Below are positions 33,980 through 46,880 of a stretch of DNA of 64,000 nucleotides, piece after piece. Position 1 is the first letter of the stretch. The number at the start of each line of letters is the position of its first letter. Origin of the DNA: Cochliopodium minus (taxonomy: Eukaryota; Discosea; Himatismenida; Cochliopodiidae); contig JAMYWO010000025.1 in assembly GCA_024220525.1 (NCBI GenBank), positions 7,267-71,266 on the forward strand, given 5' to 3'. Under the pieces are notes generated by a model. The model saw nothing but the letters and a program-made list of their open reading frames with translations, did not search any database and was not told the origin of the DNA. Position numbers and translations under genes: made by a program.

Positions 33980-34495
33980 ATGGGTAATAATCTTTCACAA
34001 GAAGAGGAAGGACAAAATACAATCAGAAAATCTAATTCTAAAAGTTCAAGCAATTTTTGCAATTCAGGAAATAAACTTCCAAAAGTAGTGGATGAGCAAA
34101 ATAAAGAAGAACAAACCAATCAAACAGAAACAAATGAAGAGGAAAAAGAAGAAGAAAACAAAGAAATAGATCAAGAAAATGAAAAAACACCAACAAAAGA
34201 AAAAATAGAGACAATGACAATCAAATCACCTTTAATGGATATTAATCAACCTAAAAAAGATTTGCGTGGCTCTAATTCATCTCCCAATACCAATTCTTTG
34301 ATGATCCATAAAACTATACAGACCTTGATACCAAAGAAGGAGATGGATGATTCTGATGAAGTGGAGAAGACTGATTATGAGGAAGAGTTAGAGAAAAATT
34401 GTGACTTGAAATTAAACGATCTCAATTTTCATGCAGTTGATTTGGAAGTCAAAAATGAATCTGTATATTCCCTATCCATGGAAAATACCAAATGA
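33980..34495 (+). CDS. Acidic, probably N-myristoylated protein of unknown function
   Basis: Single-exon, 171 residues. It begins MGNNLSQEEEG, a good N-myristoylation signal (Gly2, Ser6). The rest is hydrophilic and mostly disordered: a Ser/Asn-rich part (SNSKSSSNFCNSGNKLP), a long Glu/Lys/Asn tract with a TPTKEK site, and a C-terminal helix-prone acidic region (DLKLNDLNFHAVDLEVK). No globular domain is recognised. Membrane association through the lipid is the only supportable idea. It converges on the gene at 34663-36491. Confidence 0.65.
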   Translation: MGNNLSQEEEGQNTIRKSNSKSSSNFCNSGNKLPKVVDEQNKEEQTNQTETNEEEKEEENKEIDQENEKTPTKEKIETMTIKSPLMDINQPKKDLRGSNSSPNTNSLMIHKTIQTLIPKKEMDDSDEVEKTDYEEELEKNCDLKLNDLNFHAVDLEVKNESVYSLSMENTK

Positions 34496-34662
34496 AATAA
34501 TTTTTTAAAAAAATATGTTTGGTATTTTCTATCAAAAATTGTGTTATAAATATTTGAATTAAATTAAAAAATAATATTAAATTAAAACAAAGTTTTTCTT
34601 TTCTTTTTTCTTTTTTCTTTTTTTTTTGACAAATTTGATAGTTAATTTTATTTTCCTTGTTT

Positions 34663-36491
34663 TTATTCCAAATCATCAGAGTAGGCATCTTTGTGAGGAA
34701 GAACGACAGTAGGAACAAAAAATCTTTCGTTTTGGGATCCCTCAGGTACTGTCTCGAAATACTCAAACTTTAAAATTTGAAATTGTTGGAAAAAGGGATA
34801 ATGTTTTAAGTAAGTTTTCAATGATACTCCTTCTGGCAATAATGTTTCTAACAAAATAAATAAAATAAAATAAATAAATAAAATTATTAAATGAAAAAAA
34901 ATACCCAGAATTAAATATTTAAGATCATAGTTTTTTTGATCAACAAACCAATGTACTAATTGCTTATCTTTCCCATTAGAGTCCATCCAGTAACTAACAA
35001 AATGAAAATGAGAAACATTAGGTAATTGGGTTTCTATTATTAACTGCTTGTTTTCTTCGCCATCTTCATTTAGATTCTCAGAATTATTTTCATCTGAACT
35101 AACAATATCCAATTTTTCATCTCCAATTTTATCATCAATAACAATTTCATTTTTCTTTGAATTATTTTCTTTTTCAGAATTTGATTCTACTTGATTATTT
35201 TGATTTAAATCTTCAATAATTTTTTTATCTTTTTTGTTTTTTTTGGATTTTTCATTTTTTTCATTTTTATTTTTAAATTGCACCTCATTCAAATCATTAT
35301 TTTGATTACTCTCATTAAGAAGAGTATTCTCAATTTCTTCAAATGACAGACTCAATCTCTCATCCTCACTGGCATTCCTACAAGCATTGTCCATCAACAA
35401 ATAATGAGCCATGCTGGGGATTTGGGTCCAGTTGTTGAAAGCGCTGATGATTCCCAACTCCTTATCGTCGAACACATCCACTTCGTTTCCCTCTTTTATT
35501 TGCCATCTTGCAATCCCCTCAAGTTGATAGTCTTCATTGTATTTGTTTCCCACCTTTTTACATGGTACATTTTTTTATTTGAAAATTATATTATTAATTT
35601 TTTTTGAATATTTTAAATTTTATTTTTTTGTTTTATTTTTTATTTTTATTTATTTCATCAATATTTTTATTTTATTTTTATTTCTTTTCATTTTATTTTT
35701 TAAAAGTATTTTTTTTATTTTTTATTTTTAATTTTATTGTTGGAATGTATTTCATTTTTTTTTATTTATTTTGTATTTTTAAAATTATTTTTATTGTTGA
35801 ATTTTTTTTTTTGAAAATTATTTATTTTTATGTCAGTTATTTGAATATTTTTAAATTTTCATTTTTATTTTTTAATAGTATTATTTTTATTTTTAATGAT
35901 TTGATTTGTCATTTAAAGTGGAAGTATTTTTAAAAGATTTTTTTTTTTTACTTTATTATCAATAGAAGGTATTTTAGGAACAGCACCCAGTGCGACGAGA
36001 TGGGAACTTTTCCAATAAATCTCCTCTTTAAGATGAAAAAGAAAATCCTCCTTATCCTGCTCATCAAAGGGCCAATTCTCGAGATGGGTGTCGATATATT
36101 CCTCTGCATGCACCACGCATCCAAATCTATCTTTTTCCACAAAGATACTAGCAGGACAGATGGTTATATCTGATTTTAGAAGCACCTTTGCTCTAAAGCT
36201 CTTCATATTTTCTTTCAATGCTTTGATTGCCTTGTATTCTTCCTCATTATATTCCTCTTCTTGTTTTATTGTTTCCCTCACTTCTTTAATCACATTATTT
36301 TCTGATGATATCTCCTTGACATGTTGTTGTCCATCGGATGATATATTCGTGCAATAATAAATTTTCTTGATTGGAGATGATTTGGGGATTGATGAAACTG
36401 GAAGAAATGATACATTTTTGAATTTAATTGAATGGAAGAACAACTTGTTGGTAAAAAATTTAATTTTCTTTGTTTTGGAGGAGAAAAACAT
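34663..36491 (-). CDS. Conserved-looking protein of unknown function, possible mitochondrial targeting
   Basis: Three exons (36491..35952, 35553..34905, 34847..34663) join in phase to 457 residues. The N-terminus MFFSSKTKKIKFFTNKLFF is basic, hydrophobic and free of acidic residues, so it could be a mitochondrial presequence. The middle holds compact patches (ITICPASIFVEKDRFGCVVH, YWKSSHLVALGAVPKIPS, GIISAFNNWTQIPSMAHYLL) separated by an acidic Asn/Lys/Glu low-complexity stretch of about 90 residues. The C-terminus returns to globular sequence (SHFHFVSYWMDSNGKDKQL, ERFFVPTVVLPHKDAYSDDL). I do not recognise the family. The 398-nt first intron is almost pure A/T. The start lies 27 bases from the stop of the kelch gene on the same strand. 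Confidence 0.65.
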
Positions 36492-36517
36492 TTTTTTTTT
36501 TAATTATTTTTTTTTAT

Positions 36518-38109
36518 TCACAAAGTAATCAAACAAGGATCAGTGATCAGTTGGGAATTCTGATTGAATCCACCAAAAAAGAATATTTTCTTGTTTTCTG
36601 TATCATAGTAGCAACAGTGACCAGCTCTGTAAGAACAAAACAAAGATTTGGAATCTACTTTCTCACAGGAGTTGTCATCAGTGTGGAAAAAGTCAAAACT
36701 GTTGACTACTTTATTTCTGTCATAAAGACCTTAAGATGAAAAAAAATAATTTTTATAAAATTAATTTTAATTTTAAATTTTTTTTTTCATTATTTTACCA
36801 GGAGTTATTAACAACGTTTTTGTGTCTATTTTTACTGAACAATGTCTGGACCTTGGCATTAGCTTTCCTTTCCTCAGTTCTAATTTGCTCCATTTTCCCG
36901 TGTTTGTATCTAATCAAAAGATTTATCAAGAAAAATAAAAAGAATAAAAAGAATAAAAAAGATTAAAATTTACCAAATGAATTTAAATCTCCCAAAGGAA
37001 CAGTTGTACCATCTTTAAAAAGAATTTAATACTTTTTTTTTGAAAAAATTTTTTTTTTGAAATAAACTAACCATATCCTCCAAAAGTAAGCACTAAAAAA
37101 ATTTTTTATTTTTTTTATTTAAAAAATGCTAAACTCTTTGAAAAAATTAATTTTGAACCATTCTGATCAAACAGGGTGGTGGAATGCCATCTCCTTGCTT
37201 TGATACCTTTTTCAACAACCACTTTCCAATTATTCGTTTCAAAACAAAAACTTAGAACATCGCCTTTAAAATGAAAAAGTTTTTTTTTTTTTTCAAAAGT
37301 TTTTGTTGGAAAAAAATAATTTTCAGTTCATACTTAATCCTCCTTCTTGATTCCATCCTCCAAAAATTAACTTTTTTTTTTGCAAAAACTATAAATATTT
37401 TTTTTTTAATATTTTTTTTTTACCATTTTGTTGTCATTTTCCATGTAGACATTCGAACTCCATCTTCTTTGTAAGTTTTTGACAACGCTATTATATTTTA
37501 TCTCCTCACACTTTGTTTCATTTTCCCCAAACTCAAAATAAAACATATCTTTTTAAAAAAAAAATAATAAAAAAAAAATTTTATTTAAAAAAAAAATTAA
37601 TAACCAGACAAAACGTTGTGTTTTGTGTCATATCCTCCAAAACAATAAAATTTGTTTTCTTTAATAAATGACACTTGTCCTGCTCTTCCTATAGGGTTGT
37701 GTCCTGTATACTGCATTTTTTCCCATTTTATTGTAGATTCTTCTCCATCTTTATTCATCCAAAAAAATTTGGAAGTTGGAGTACAATTTTTTAAACTTCA
37801 ATTTGAAATTTCTTACATATATTTTCTAATTTATAAAGATCATTTGTCCTTATTTTATTTGTGTCTGTATATCCTCCGAATATATAGTAATCTAAATTGA
37901 TGCAATTATTTCAACTTTTTCTTTTCTTCATTTCCAAAAAATATTTACCGTTTTGATATAAACCTGAGAAATTTGTTGGAAATTTATTAATTTTCATTTT
38001 TTAAAAGAAAATTTATATACTTACAACATGTACTCCCATTTCGAGGAGTTGGACCTTCTTCGTAGTAATTCGAAGGATAAATTATTTCAGCTTTCATTTC
38101 TTTTTTCAT
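36518..38109 (-). CDS. Kelch-repeat protein
   Basis: Many small exons on the minus strand. The start is MKKEMKAEIIYPSN (38109; a second ATG lies at 38097), followed by EEGPTPRNGSTC, a typical kelch opening. Repeats with the double glycine are visible in order: DYYIFGGYTDTNKIRTNDLY, FYCFGGYDTKHNVLS, KLIFGGWNQEGGLS, VLTFGGYG and KKIFFFGGFNQNSQLI, several preceded by the GR/RR..H sequence of kelch blades (NPIGRAGQVSF, KARRWHSTTLF, SYRAGHCCYYD). The end is DPCLITL-stop. A beta-propeller that binds other proteins is expected; no additional domain is seen. Some exons are under 20 nt, so exact junctions are not given. The gene is tandem with, and close to, the unknown gene at 34663-36491. Confidence 0.8.
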
Positions 38110-38246
38110 TGAGAGAATTAAACCAAATTTTATTTTATTTTTTTCACAAATTAAAAAAATTGTGAAGGAAAAACTTTTCAAATTGTTTATTGAATTAATG
38201 AAAAACTTTTTTTTTATTTTTCGAAAGCTTTAATTGTTAAAAATTT

Positions 38247-40692
38247 TTATTGCAAATTCTTAATGTAAGCAAGAGTATTCTAAAAATTGAAAAAAAAAGG
38301 TTAAAAAAAAAAAGAAATATAAAAAGAAAAGTTTACTTGGTAATCAAGACTTCCCAAACCAGAAGCTGGATCCCAACCGGTAGAGGTACCATATCCATAT
38401 TTGCAACTTACAGTACTTCTAGACCAAGAACTGGATCCAGAAGTGATATCGTGGAAGGTGTTAGGTGCGCTGGTTTGCATTTGGTAGAAGACAGGGTTAA
38501 GAAAACCGAGTGGCTTCTTTCCTGCATTCAATCTTGCATCGTTCAACAAAGAAACGATACCAGCAAAAATAGGAGTAGAAGCAGATGTTCCTAATATGAA
38601 AATTTTTTAAAAAATTTTAAAAAATTAAAAAATAAATTATTACCAGCAGTTACAGAAACAGCTCCACCATCAATGATCAAGATTCTGTCTCCCAAAGCTA
38701 CAACATCAGGGTATGCTCTGTTGTTAGGATTGAAGAAGACGGTAGGAGGAATAGGCCAGGTCTTGGTGGTGGAAGGGCTCAACCATCTGGTGACTTGGCT
38801 GTCTTGCCATGAAGGTCTTGCAGTGTAGTTACCAAAACCACTACCTCCAGTCCATGAATAGTAAGTGTTCTTTATTTAAAATAAATTAAAAAATGAATAA
38901 AGATTGGATGAAAAGAAAAGGATTTACGTTTGCCATAGTAAAGACTTCATCACCACCACTTCCCAATCCGGAGCAAGAGTATCCTTGGTTGCAAATAGGA
39001 GGAGGGTTAGTTTGGGTGGTGCTGGAAAAGTAGGAAGTAGAAGAGACAGTGGTTACCCAGTTGGAACTATCAAAAAAAAAAAGTTTTTCAAAATAAATAA
39101 AAAAAGATAAAAGCATTTGATACCTTGCAGGGTAAATAGGCCACAATGGATAAGTGCTATCGAGACTGCAATCACAGTTGTTATCACTAGGTGCACCTTC
39201 ATCTTGAGCACAGACAATGACGGAGATACCCAATCCTGCAACTTTCATCAATTCTTGGTTGGTTCTTGCAACATAAGTTTGAGCATCAACACCAGTACAG
39301 TTAGCATTGGTGACATCAGTTTCACCTTTTAAATAAATGAAAGGATAAAAGAATTTTAAAGATAAAATTTCTTTTTTTACATGTTTGAGATTCCATCCAT
39401 CCGTAAGATACAGAAACTACGAGAGGAGGTTGTTGCATTGTGAATAAAGTTTGAGCCATATCATAGATCCAACCATTTCCAATGGTGATATAGTAGGTGG
39501 AAACTCCTGCACCAACGGTTGTGATGTCTTTTTAGAAAAATTAATGTTTTTACATTTTTAAAAATAAAGCTCAGATTATTTTCTTACATTGGATATCCAA
39601 AGTAGATTCTCCATCAGATTGAAGTGGATCCCAAGGTCCAACAACACGGGTGACGTTGTTAAATACTTCTCCGGATTGTTGAGAGAATTGTTGAAGATCG
39701 CTCCATGAAGGACCTCCTACAGGCAAGAATTCCATAACAGATTGAGAGTTTTGGGAGCTTGTTTATATTAAAAAAGAAATAAAAGAAAACAATAAAAGAT
39801 AATAAAGAAAAAATTTACTTTGTTCCTTTAGTTCCGGTTGGAATGTTATAAAGACTTCTCATAGTTTGAGGAATGTTAAAGTTGTATGCTCCAGCTTCTG
39901 GCGCTTTAGAGTTTTTAGGCAAATCAGCTCTGATCTTTGGAAGTGCAGATACTCCGGTCATGAAAGAAATGTGTCTGTCAATATGATGTGGGAATACTGG
40001 GTGTGCATCTTGGATGTGTCTTCTGAGGACAGTGTATCCAGTTTTAGGATATACGTATTTCATCAATCTAACTCCAAATACTTTTTCTGCGCAACGAACA
40101 GGTCCAAATACTTTGATTGAATCTGGGAAAAAGAAAAAAATTTAAGGGTCAGTATAAAAGATTGTTCAAATCAGATCTTTTAATCCAAAATTTACCTTTA
40201 TTGTTTTCAAATCCAAATTCTGGGCATTGGTTTTGAAGAAATTCAATGATTTGTTTTGGTACTTGTTCTTCTGGTGAAATGATGGAAGAAATTTCTTCAG
40301 GAGTGAGCCAGTTTGCTAAATAAATTAAGTTCATTTCAGAAAATAAAATTGAAAGAAAATAATAAAATTACAATAGTTTGGGCTTTTTGGATTGGAGATA
40401 TCAAGAACAATTTTCTTTTATTTTTGGTAATAAAGCAAAAACATTTAGTATAAATATATAAAATTTCATATTTTTTTACCTCCAATTTTTCAACATTTCT
40501 CAATTTAAGAGCAATAGTGAATTGATAATGGTTTTCTGGATCAGCTCTATTTATAGTAATAATGAGTTTTAGAAAATCTTTTTTTTTTATTTGAAATTTT
40601 TACCTATCAGACATAATCCAATCTTTATTTACTTGAAGAGATGCAAATGCTGCAACAAATAAGAGAGCAACAACTAACAAAAATGACTTCAT
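38247..40692 (-). CDS. Sedolisin (S53, tripeptidyl-peptidase I-like) secreted or lysosomal protease
   Basis: About ten exons. The start at 40692 gives a signal peptide (MKSFLLVVALLFVAAFASLQ). The prodomain contains ALKLRNVEKLE and ANWLTPEEISSIISPEEQ. The catalytic domain shows the Glu/Asp pair in DGESTLDIQ, the oxyanion Asp region in GISVIVCAQDEGAPSDNN, and the Ser in AGTSASTPIFAGIVSLLNDA, which is the S53 signature. The C-terminal FHDITSG, then WDPASGLGSLDYQ and the end NTLAYIKNLQ fit the family's calcium-binding region. Sedolisins are acid serine-carboxyl peptidases, active in lysosomes or food vacuoles after prodomain removal. This suits a phagotrophic protist. No frameshift was seen. Confidence 0.92.
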
Positions 40693-41150
40693 CTTTTTTT
40701 TTATTTTATTTTTTATTTAAAATTTATTTTAATAAAAAAAAAGAAAAAGAAAATTCAAATCAAAATCTTTTTAAATATCATTATGTTGGAGAAAAAACTT
40801 TTAATAATTAATTATTCCATCATTATGATATTCGATTCACTTAATTTCTTAAGGATATTTCCGAATCTTAAATAAAATATTTTTCTTTTGCTTATTTAAC
40901 TTTAATCTATTTTCTTTCAAAAATCAAACACAATCACTCCTCCAAAAAATTCTTATTCTATTGAATTTTTTCCAATAAATAATTTTTATAGTCAATCAAT
41001 CCAAGATCAACAACGGAATAAAGAATATATTTAAAAATAATTTTATTATTCAATTGCATAAGGAATTTGAATCAATTGAGTTTAATTTTGGTGATCAGAA
41101 TTGAAAATATTTGTAATGAAATTTTAAAAATAAAAATTAGATCTGGAAAA
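40693..41150. other. AT-rich divergent intergenic region
   Basis: About 460 bases between the sedolisin start and the next plus-strand ATG. No gene is seen. Confidence 0.45.
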
Positions 41151-44100
41151 ATGACTGAACATTCGTCAAATCTCCAGAAATTCATTTCCACAAAGTCTTC
41201 AAATGAACAAATCAATGAATATAATGAAAAATCAAAGATTATTTTGAAGGTATTTCGACTAAAATCAAAATTATTTTTCAATATATTTCAAAATTTTGGA
41301 AAAAAAAAGACTTGGAAGGAATTACAGGAAATAGTTGCAAAAGATTTGAATTCAAGTAATGATGAATTTAACAGATCTTATGATAAATTTGTCACAGCAA
41401 GGAAAGAATTTACAACAACACTCAAAAATTTGAAATATTATGAAAAAGAGGAAACATTGGTGGATACTCATGAAATACAAATGGGAGATGATAATCTTTT
41501 CAAAGGTAATTGAAAGATATTTTCTTGTTTTTTGATAATTTTTTTTGATCCTCTTACAAATTTATAGCTAATAGAAAACAAAAGAAACAAATAACAATAC
41601 GAACCAATGTAGATCCTGTTTATCAAAGTAAATAAATTACTCTTTTTAGTGGAAATTTAATTTATATTTAATAAAACGAAAAGATTCACTAAGTTATTTC
41701 AAGATGGTGCTGGATGATTTCGAACAAGTGGAAGGGAAAAATACAGAATACAGAAATTTGTTCGTACAAAAGATGGTTTTCATTCTTGATAAACATACAA
41801 ACATGATTAAAGATTTAGAAACAAGATTTAAGAAATCTTCCCAAAAATATAACAACCTCTATTCCAAAAAAGAAGCAATGAAAAAGAAAAAAGCAAACAC
41901 AGAATGGTTCAGACATCTCTATGAAGCATGTGAACCTGCAAAAAAAGCACATCACAAATTTGAAAAAGACTTTGAAGATTTGAATTTTCGTTCGAAAGAG
42001 ATGGAGTCTTCTCAGTACTTTGATTTTGAGGACAAGTTTTTTGAATACTTCAAAAATGATTGCAAAATGTTAAAGTCTTATCCAATAGACGATATTAAAA
42101 GTTGGTATCTAAATGTTAAAAAACAAGTTGATTACGTAAAAATTTCTTTTAAAAAAATTTCAAAATGGAATAGACATGTCCAAAATTTACAACTTTGTTA
42201 GCGGATATTAATTATTAGCTTACAAAATTTAAATTGTTGTAAACTTCTGAACATCTCTACAAAAGGAAAAAAAAAAAAGAAATTAAAAAAAAGTTTGCTA
42301 ATAATTTATTACTAACAATTCAATTGAAGAATAAAACAGAGCAAAGAATCAAAGTAGAAAAAAGGAAAAAGATCCAAAAAACACAAATAAAGGATGAAAT
42401 AATAGAGGATGCAAGGCAGTTCATAGAATTAATCTCCGCCACTGTCTATACAGAAAGAATCATCTTTGGATTCGACGACAGGACAGTAAGAGTGAGTTAT
42501 GCCAAACTGCTATGTGCATTCGACAAAATGTTTCCTGTTCTAGAGATATTTCTTCTTTCAGAGAAAAAGATAGAGGTTTTGCCTGGTACTTTGCAAAGAG
42601 TTTTTCAAGCCAATTCTCATGCTATCAGCTTATTGAATTCCTCTTTCAAGTTGTATTGCTCTGACTTTGTGATGAATTGCATTACCCCTCTTTTGAAGGA
42701 GGTCAACGACAATTTTGACAAGTATGATGTAGCCAATTTCAACCAGAATTCCACAAATGGATTTATCATATTTATTTATAATTTTTTGGAGATCATCGAA
42801 GAAAATATTTCGAAAATTCCAATGTAATTTTTTTTTGATCTAGTTTATTTATAATTTTATTAATTTTTTAAATCTTTTTATTTTTAATTTATAAATTTTT
42901 AGGTTTTTGATAAAAATGTATCATTTGATGAAAGAATCATGTGATACTCTGGAATATGGGAAGAATTTTTTCATTGCCAACTTTTTGCATTCCATTTTCA
43001 TGAATATGGAAGAAACAACCCTCTTTCAAACAACAGAACAAGCACAACAGCTTTTTTACACCATCTACAAAGTGTTTGTCTATTCAATGAACGAGGAGAT
43101 TTTTACTTCTGATTTTGTTTACTTTGAGATTATAAACCCCAGTCTTTCTGACATTCGAAAAAAGTTTTTGTCTGTTTTCGAGAAAATATCAGAGTTAGAG
43201 TATGTTGCTGAAGAAATCGGGAAAAAGAGGTTGTTTAATACCATTGAAAAGGAAATGCCCAAAGTCACCAAATTTTTCCAAGAAAACTGGTATCTCCCTT
43301 TTTTTTAAATCAATATTAAAAAACTCCAAAATTTTGATAAAAGGGTAAGAACTGTTCAGGTTTTGCAAAATGATGGAGTTCAAATACAAGGAATTTTGGA
43401 ATTAAGTGATTTTTTGGGAAAAGTATCCAGATTGGCTAAAGAAGTTCCCATTCTAAGCTGCGAAACCCTCACTAACAAATACATAGATGAGTTGTTCTTG
43501 TTCGAAAAACCAAGAGAAGATCCCAATTCCATGTTTACTGAAGTAGATTTCGAAAACAAATTGGAGAATCTCCCTGTTTCTATCAACAGAAATTATACCA
43601 AGCATTACCTTGCTGAAAATGGTCCCATTGATGATCTTTTGGTCGGAAAAAGTGATGTGAAAAATGCCGAAAAAGATGATGTTCCCTCTGTCCATGATCA
43701 CAGTGATAAAAGTGAAAGTGAAAATGATTTTAAAATCAACGATGATTCGCATCATGATTTCAATACATCTTCTTTAATCTCAAATAAAACAGAATTTCAG
43801 ACAAATCAATCTACCACAACATCCCCATTTAAAAATACCAGCGATCTTCAAAGTAATATCTTTTTGAATTTGCAAAGATTTAAAAATTAATTCTTTCATT
43901 TAAAACAGATGCAAAAGAAACACAACCTAACAAAAATGTTGTAAAAAAAATGAAAGTAGTGGTTAAAAAATCGCCTCCAAAAAAGGTTCCAGAAAAAATG
44001 GACAGTGAAGAAAAAATAATACAAGAAGAAAAGAAGGTAGATTCAGAAAACAAACAAGATAAAAACATTGAGAAAAGTATTTTACAACAACCCAATGATA

Positions 44101-44936
44101 ATGTTTCTATCAATTTACCTCCTAAAAAACAATTAACAAATGAAATTATTCCTCCTTCTAATGTAAATGATCTTGTAAAGAAAGTTGCTCCTCTTAAAAA
44201 GGAATTTCCTTCACTGATACCCGGAAAAAATCCTAATAAACAAGATTTGAATGCTAACAATGAAAATAACGAAGAAAATTCATCCACTGTTTCTCCTTCG
44301 AATGAAATTTTAAATCCAATCAAAAAAATAATAATTACTGAAACAAATCCTACTAAAAGATCCCAAATTAAGAGTACCCCTCCTTCTAAAAAGCCTTTGG
44401 TGGAAGAACCCCAAAGTAATAACAATATAAAAGTAGAAACTGTTAAAAAAGTCACAAACGAAATGGAAACGGAAATAACTCAAACAAATGAAAAACCTCA
44501 AATTGTTAAAAAACCTCTTCCTATTTTAAAAGATTCTACCACAAATGATCCTTTTAAAAATGAATCAAATGTTCCTACTAAAAGATCTCAGATTAAAAGC
44601 ACTCCTCCTTCGAAAAAATCATTGGTGGAAGATAATATTACAAATGAATCACCCATTGGAAAACCAACAGTAAAAAAAGAAGTTCCAAAGACCATCAAAA
44701 AAATTAGCATCCCTTTCACTAAAAACTTGACTCAAACAAACGAAAATGATACACCCAACAATAGTAGTTTTGATACCAAAAACAAACTTTCTCTCTCAAC
44801 TAATGATACCAATACAACCACTGTTAAATATTGTGTAAAGAAAGTTTCATTGAAGGATCCAATTAAATCTAATCAAATGGATCCTCCAATTCAACCTGTA
44901 AAGAAAATATTGCCAGAAAAGAAATCAATAAATTAA
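41151..44936 (+). CDS. Helical (BAR/F-BAR-like?) protein with basic Ser/Pro-rich tail; may be two genes
   Basis: Starts MTEHSSNLQKFISTKSSNEQ. The first exons (41151..41249, 41310..41505, about 41569-41629, about 41681 onward) give a long charged helical region (LQEIVAKDLNSSNDEFNRSY, WFRHLYEACEPAKKAHHKF) like the antiparallel helices of BAR or F-BAR domains. The join from about 42180 to 42324 is not resolved. The second block (42333-43890) is all-helical, with IPMFLIKMYHLMKESCD and GKNFFIANFLHSIFMNMEET. It faintly resembles a RasGAP core but lacks its FLR..PAI motif. The tail (43950-44936) is Lys/Pro/Ser/Thr-rich and holds an internal repeat, TKRSQIKSTPPSKK, at 44349-44407 and 44574-44631. A membrane-curvature protein with a regulated disordered tail is a guess. 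Confidence 0.5.
44349..44631 (+). repeat. Two direct in-frame repeats in the basic tail
   Basis: Units at 44349-44407 and 44574-44631 encode TKRSQIKSTPPSKK followed by P/S-LVE. They differ mainly at synonymous positions, so the peptide has been kept under selection. TPPSKK is a proline-directed kinase consensus. Confidence 0.75.
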
Positions 44937-44972
44937 AAAAAATTGGAAAAATACTTTTTCTTTGTTTAAAAT

Positions 44973-45539
44973 TTATTTTGTATACAAAATTTCAGATAAT
45001 CCCCATTCATTTTTACCATACAATCCTAAATAGGTATAAATATCTGCTTTGTAAGTGATGGCAGATTTGAAACCTAATTCATTCAATTCTTCTCGAATTT
45101 TCATCACATCTTTCATATCACAAAAATCATTGGTGTAAATACAACAAATAAAATCATTTGAACCACCATATGGATGTCCATTGGATGAGATTTTAGCATT
45201 AGAACAATCTAAAGATCCATTCAAAACACTATTTGCTATTTTCGACCATTCTTGATCAACATTCTTTGAATCAAACCATATAATCCATTTCCCAGTCATA
45301 CATTTATGTTTCTTTGCCAATTGAACTATTAATTCTTTGTTTATTTCTGTATTGGGTTTATTTTCTACGATATATTTGAATTCTTCTTTGGCTTGTTGTT
45401 CATTTCCTGTATCCAAAAAACCCATTTTGGGATTTTTGATTTGTATCCATGGTGCGGTTTCATATTTGGTTTTTGAGGGTGAAAATTTTGATAACCAATC
45501 TTCTATTTTATCTTGTTTATTGTTAAAATATGCTCTCAT
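44973..45539 (-). CDS. BLES03/C11orf68-like protein (DUF1917)
   Basis: Single exon, 188 residues from ATG 45539 (MRAYFNNKQDKIEDWLSKFS). Conserved blocks of this family are visible: TAPWIQIKNPKMG, CMTGKWIIWFDSKNVDQEWS, IYTNDFCDMKDVMKIREEL and TYKADIYTYLGLYGKNEWGL near the end. The solved human homologue has a fold related to eIF4E, but its cellular function is unknown. The length is somewhat shorter than the animal proteins, mainly at the N-terminus. The stop at 44973 is close to the convergent stop at 44936. No cap-binding claim is made. Confidence 0.8.
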   Translation of the reverse strand: MRAYFNNKQDKIEDWLSKFSPSKTKYETAPWIQIKNPKMGFLDTGNEQQAKEEFKYIVENKPNTEINKELIVQLAKKHKCMTGKWIIWFDSKNVDQEWSKIANSVLNGSLDCSNAKISSNGHPYGGSNDFICCIYTNDFCDMKDVMKIREELNELGFKSAITYKADIYTYLGLYGKNEWGLSEILYTK

Positions 45540-45860
45540 CTTTCTTTCAATCAAAACAACTTTTTTTTTTTTATTTCAATTTAGACAAAATAAAATTGAA
45601 ATCAAAAATGGTTGAATCAATTTAACAAGAAATTTAAATTTCAAGATTGATCAAACTTGTTTCGATCCATATTGAGCTTTTTTTTTTTTTGTTGTTATTT
45701 TTTCAAAAAGAGTTAAAGATAAAAAAGAAAAAAACAATAGATTCTCCTTCTGTTCAATATATATCTTCTAATATAACAAATAATTCAATCTCTTTCAAGA
45801 ACCAAACAGAAAAAATGAAAAACTTTTTTTTTGTCTTTTGGATATTTAAAATAAAAAAAA
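45540..45860. other. AT-rich divergent intergenic region
   Basis: About 320 bases with A/T tracts between the BLES03-like gene and the secreted protein; no gene is seen. Confidence 0.45.
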
Positions 45861-46679
45861 ATGAAAAACTTTATTAAAATTGCACTTGTGTTATTGTTCG
45901 TAACAGTTGCCCTCTGTGGAAAATACGATGAAGATGAAGATAGAGAAGATAGACCAAACCGCCCAAGTAGAACAAATCTCATTTCAAATGGATCTTTTAG
46001 AAATGGATTGACTGGATGGACAACTGGAGCAACTAATTTGGGAGCAGGAAGTCAAGCTTCTTTTCAAGTACTCACTGCTGCACCAACTGGATATCCAACT
46101 AATCCTTCTGGAAGAAATATTGCTTATCTTGTTTATACTGCTGGTAAAATCCTTTCTATTTTTTTCAATCAAAGAAATATCTCAATTATAAAATAATTTC
46201 TTCTTCTATTAGGACAAAACAATGCAGCAAATTATTTGACTCAAACTTTGGCACCAACTGTTTCTAATGTCAACCCATCTTGCCCACAAGTTAGATTAGA
46301 TGTATCTTTTCAATACTACTACAGTAATGATGCAACTGATTTCAATATCGCTTTTGGAGATCCTAATGCTCAATACTTCAGTGTTGATTTCCTTAACGAT
46401 AATACCCAAATTAGACAGTAAAAAAAAAAAATCATTTTCAAAATTTTCTTCAATCTTAAATTTACTTTTCTTTTTAGCATCTTGGAAACTCCTGCTGGAA
46501 CTCTTCCTTTGACTTCTAATGGTTTTCGTACATTCAGCCAATCCTTTTATTATGATAATGCTATCAATGCTCAATCTCTTGATCAATTGAGAGTTTCTTT
46601 CTGGGTTCAATCTACATCTGCAAACAGACTCAGAGTTGCTATCGATAATGTTTCTGTTTTGGCTAGCTGTGCTTTTTAA
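45861..46679 (+). CDS. Secreted protein with a carbohydrate-binding-module-like beta-sandwich
   Basis: Three exons (45861..46143, 46213..46417, 46478..46679) give 229 residues. The signal peptide MKNFIKIALVLLFVTVALCG is followed by an acidic/Arg linker (KYDEDEDREDRPNRPSR). A domain with NLISNGSFRNGLTGWTTGA at the start and RLRVAIDNVSVLASC at the end has the frame of galactose-binding-like CBMs (N-G-S-F...GWT... and ...IDNV.V). Two cysteines (NPSCPQVRLD and ASCAF) may pair. It is probably an extracellular or cyst-wall glycan-binding protein; the ligand is unknown. Start and phases are clean. Confidence 0.75.
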
Positions 46680-46880
46680 ATAAAATTCATTTTAGGAACA
46701 AACTTGTTTAATTTTATTTAACTTATAAATTTCAAATAAATTCTATTTTCATTTAAGTAAGTAACAAATTAATTTTGGTCCTTTGTTTCGAATCCTTATA
46801 TAAGAAACATTTCCCCAGTTTCTTTTAGTTGAATTTTCAATTTCACCAAAATTTTTTTTTTTTTTACATATTATAAAAAA

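Noticed and set aside
35537-35933. Plus-strand Phe/Ile/Tyr-rich ORFs of 64-109 residues
   Set aside because: They are translated T tracts of the 398-nt intron of the minus-strand gene at 34663-36491.
43880-44455. Minus-strand 191-residue hydrophobic ORF
   Set aside because: Antisense of the Lys/Pro/Thr-rich tail of the plus-strand gene. The conserved repeat TKRSQIKSTPPSKK with synonymous changes shows which strand codes.
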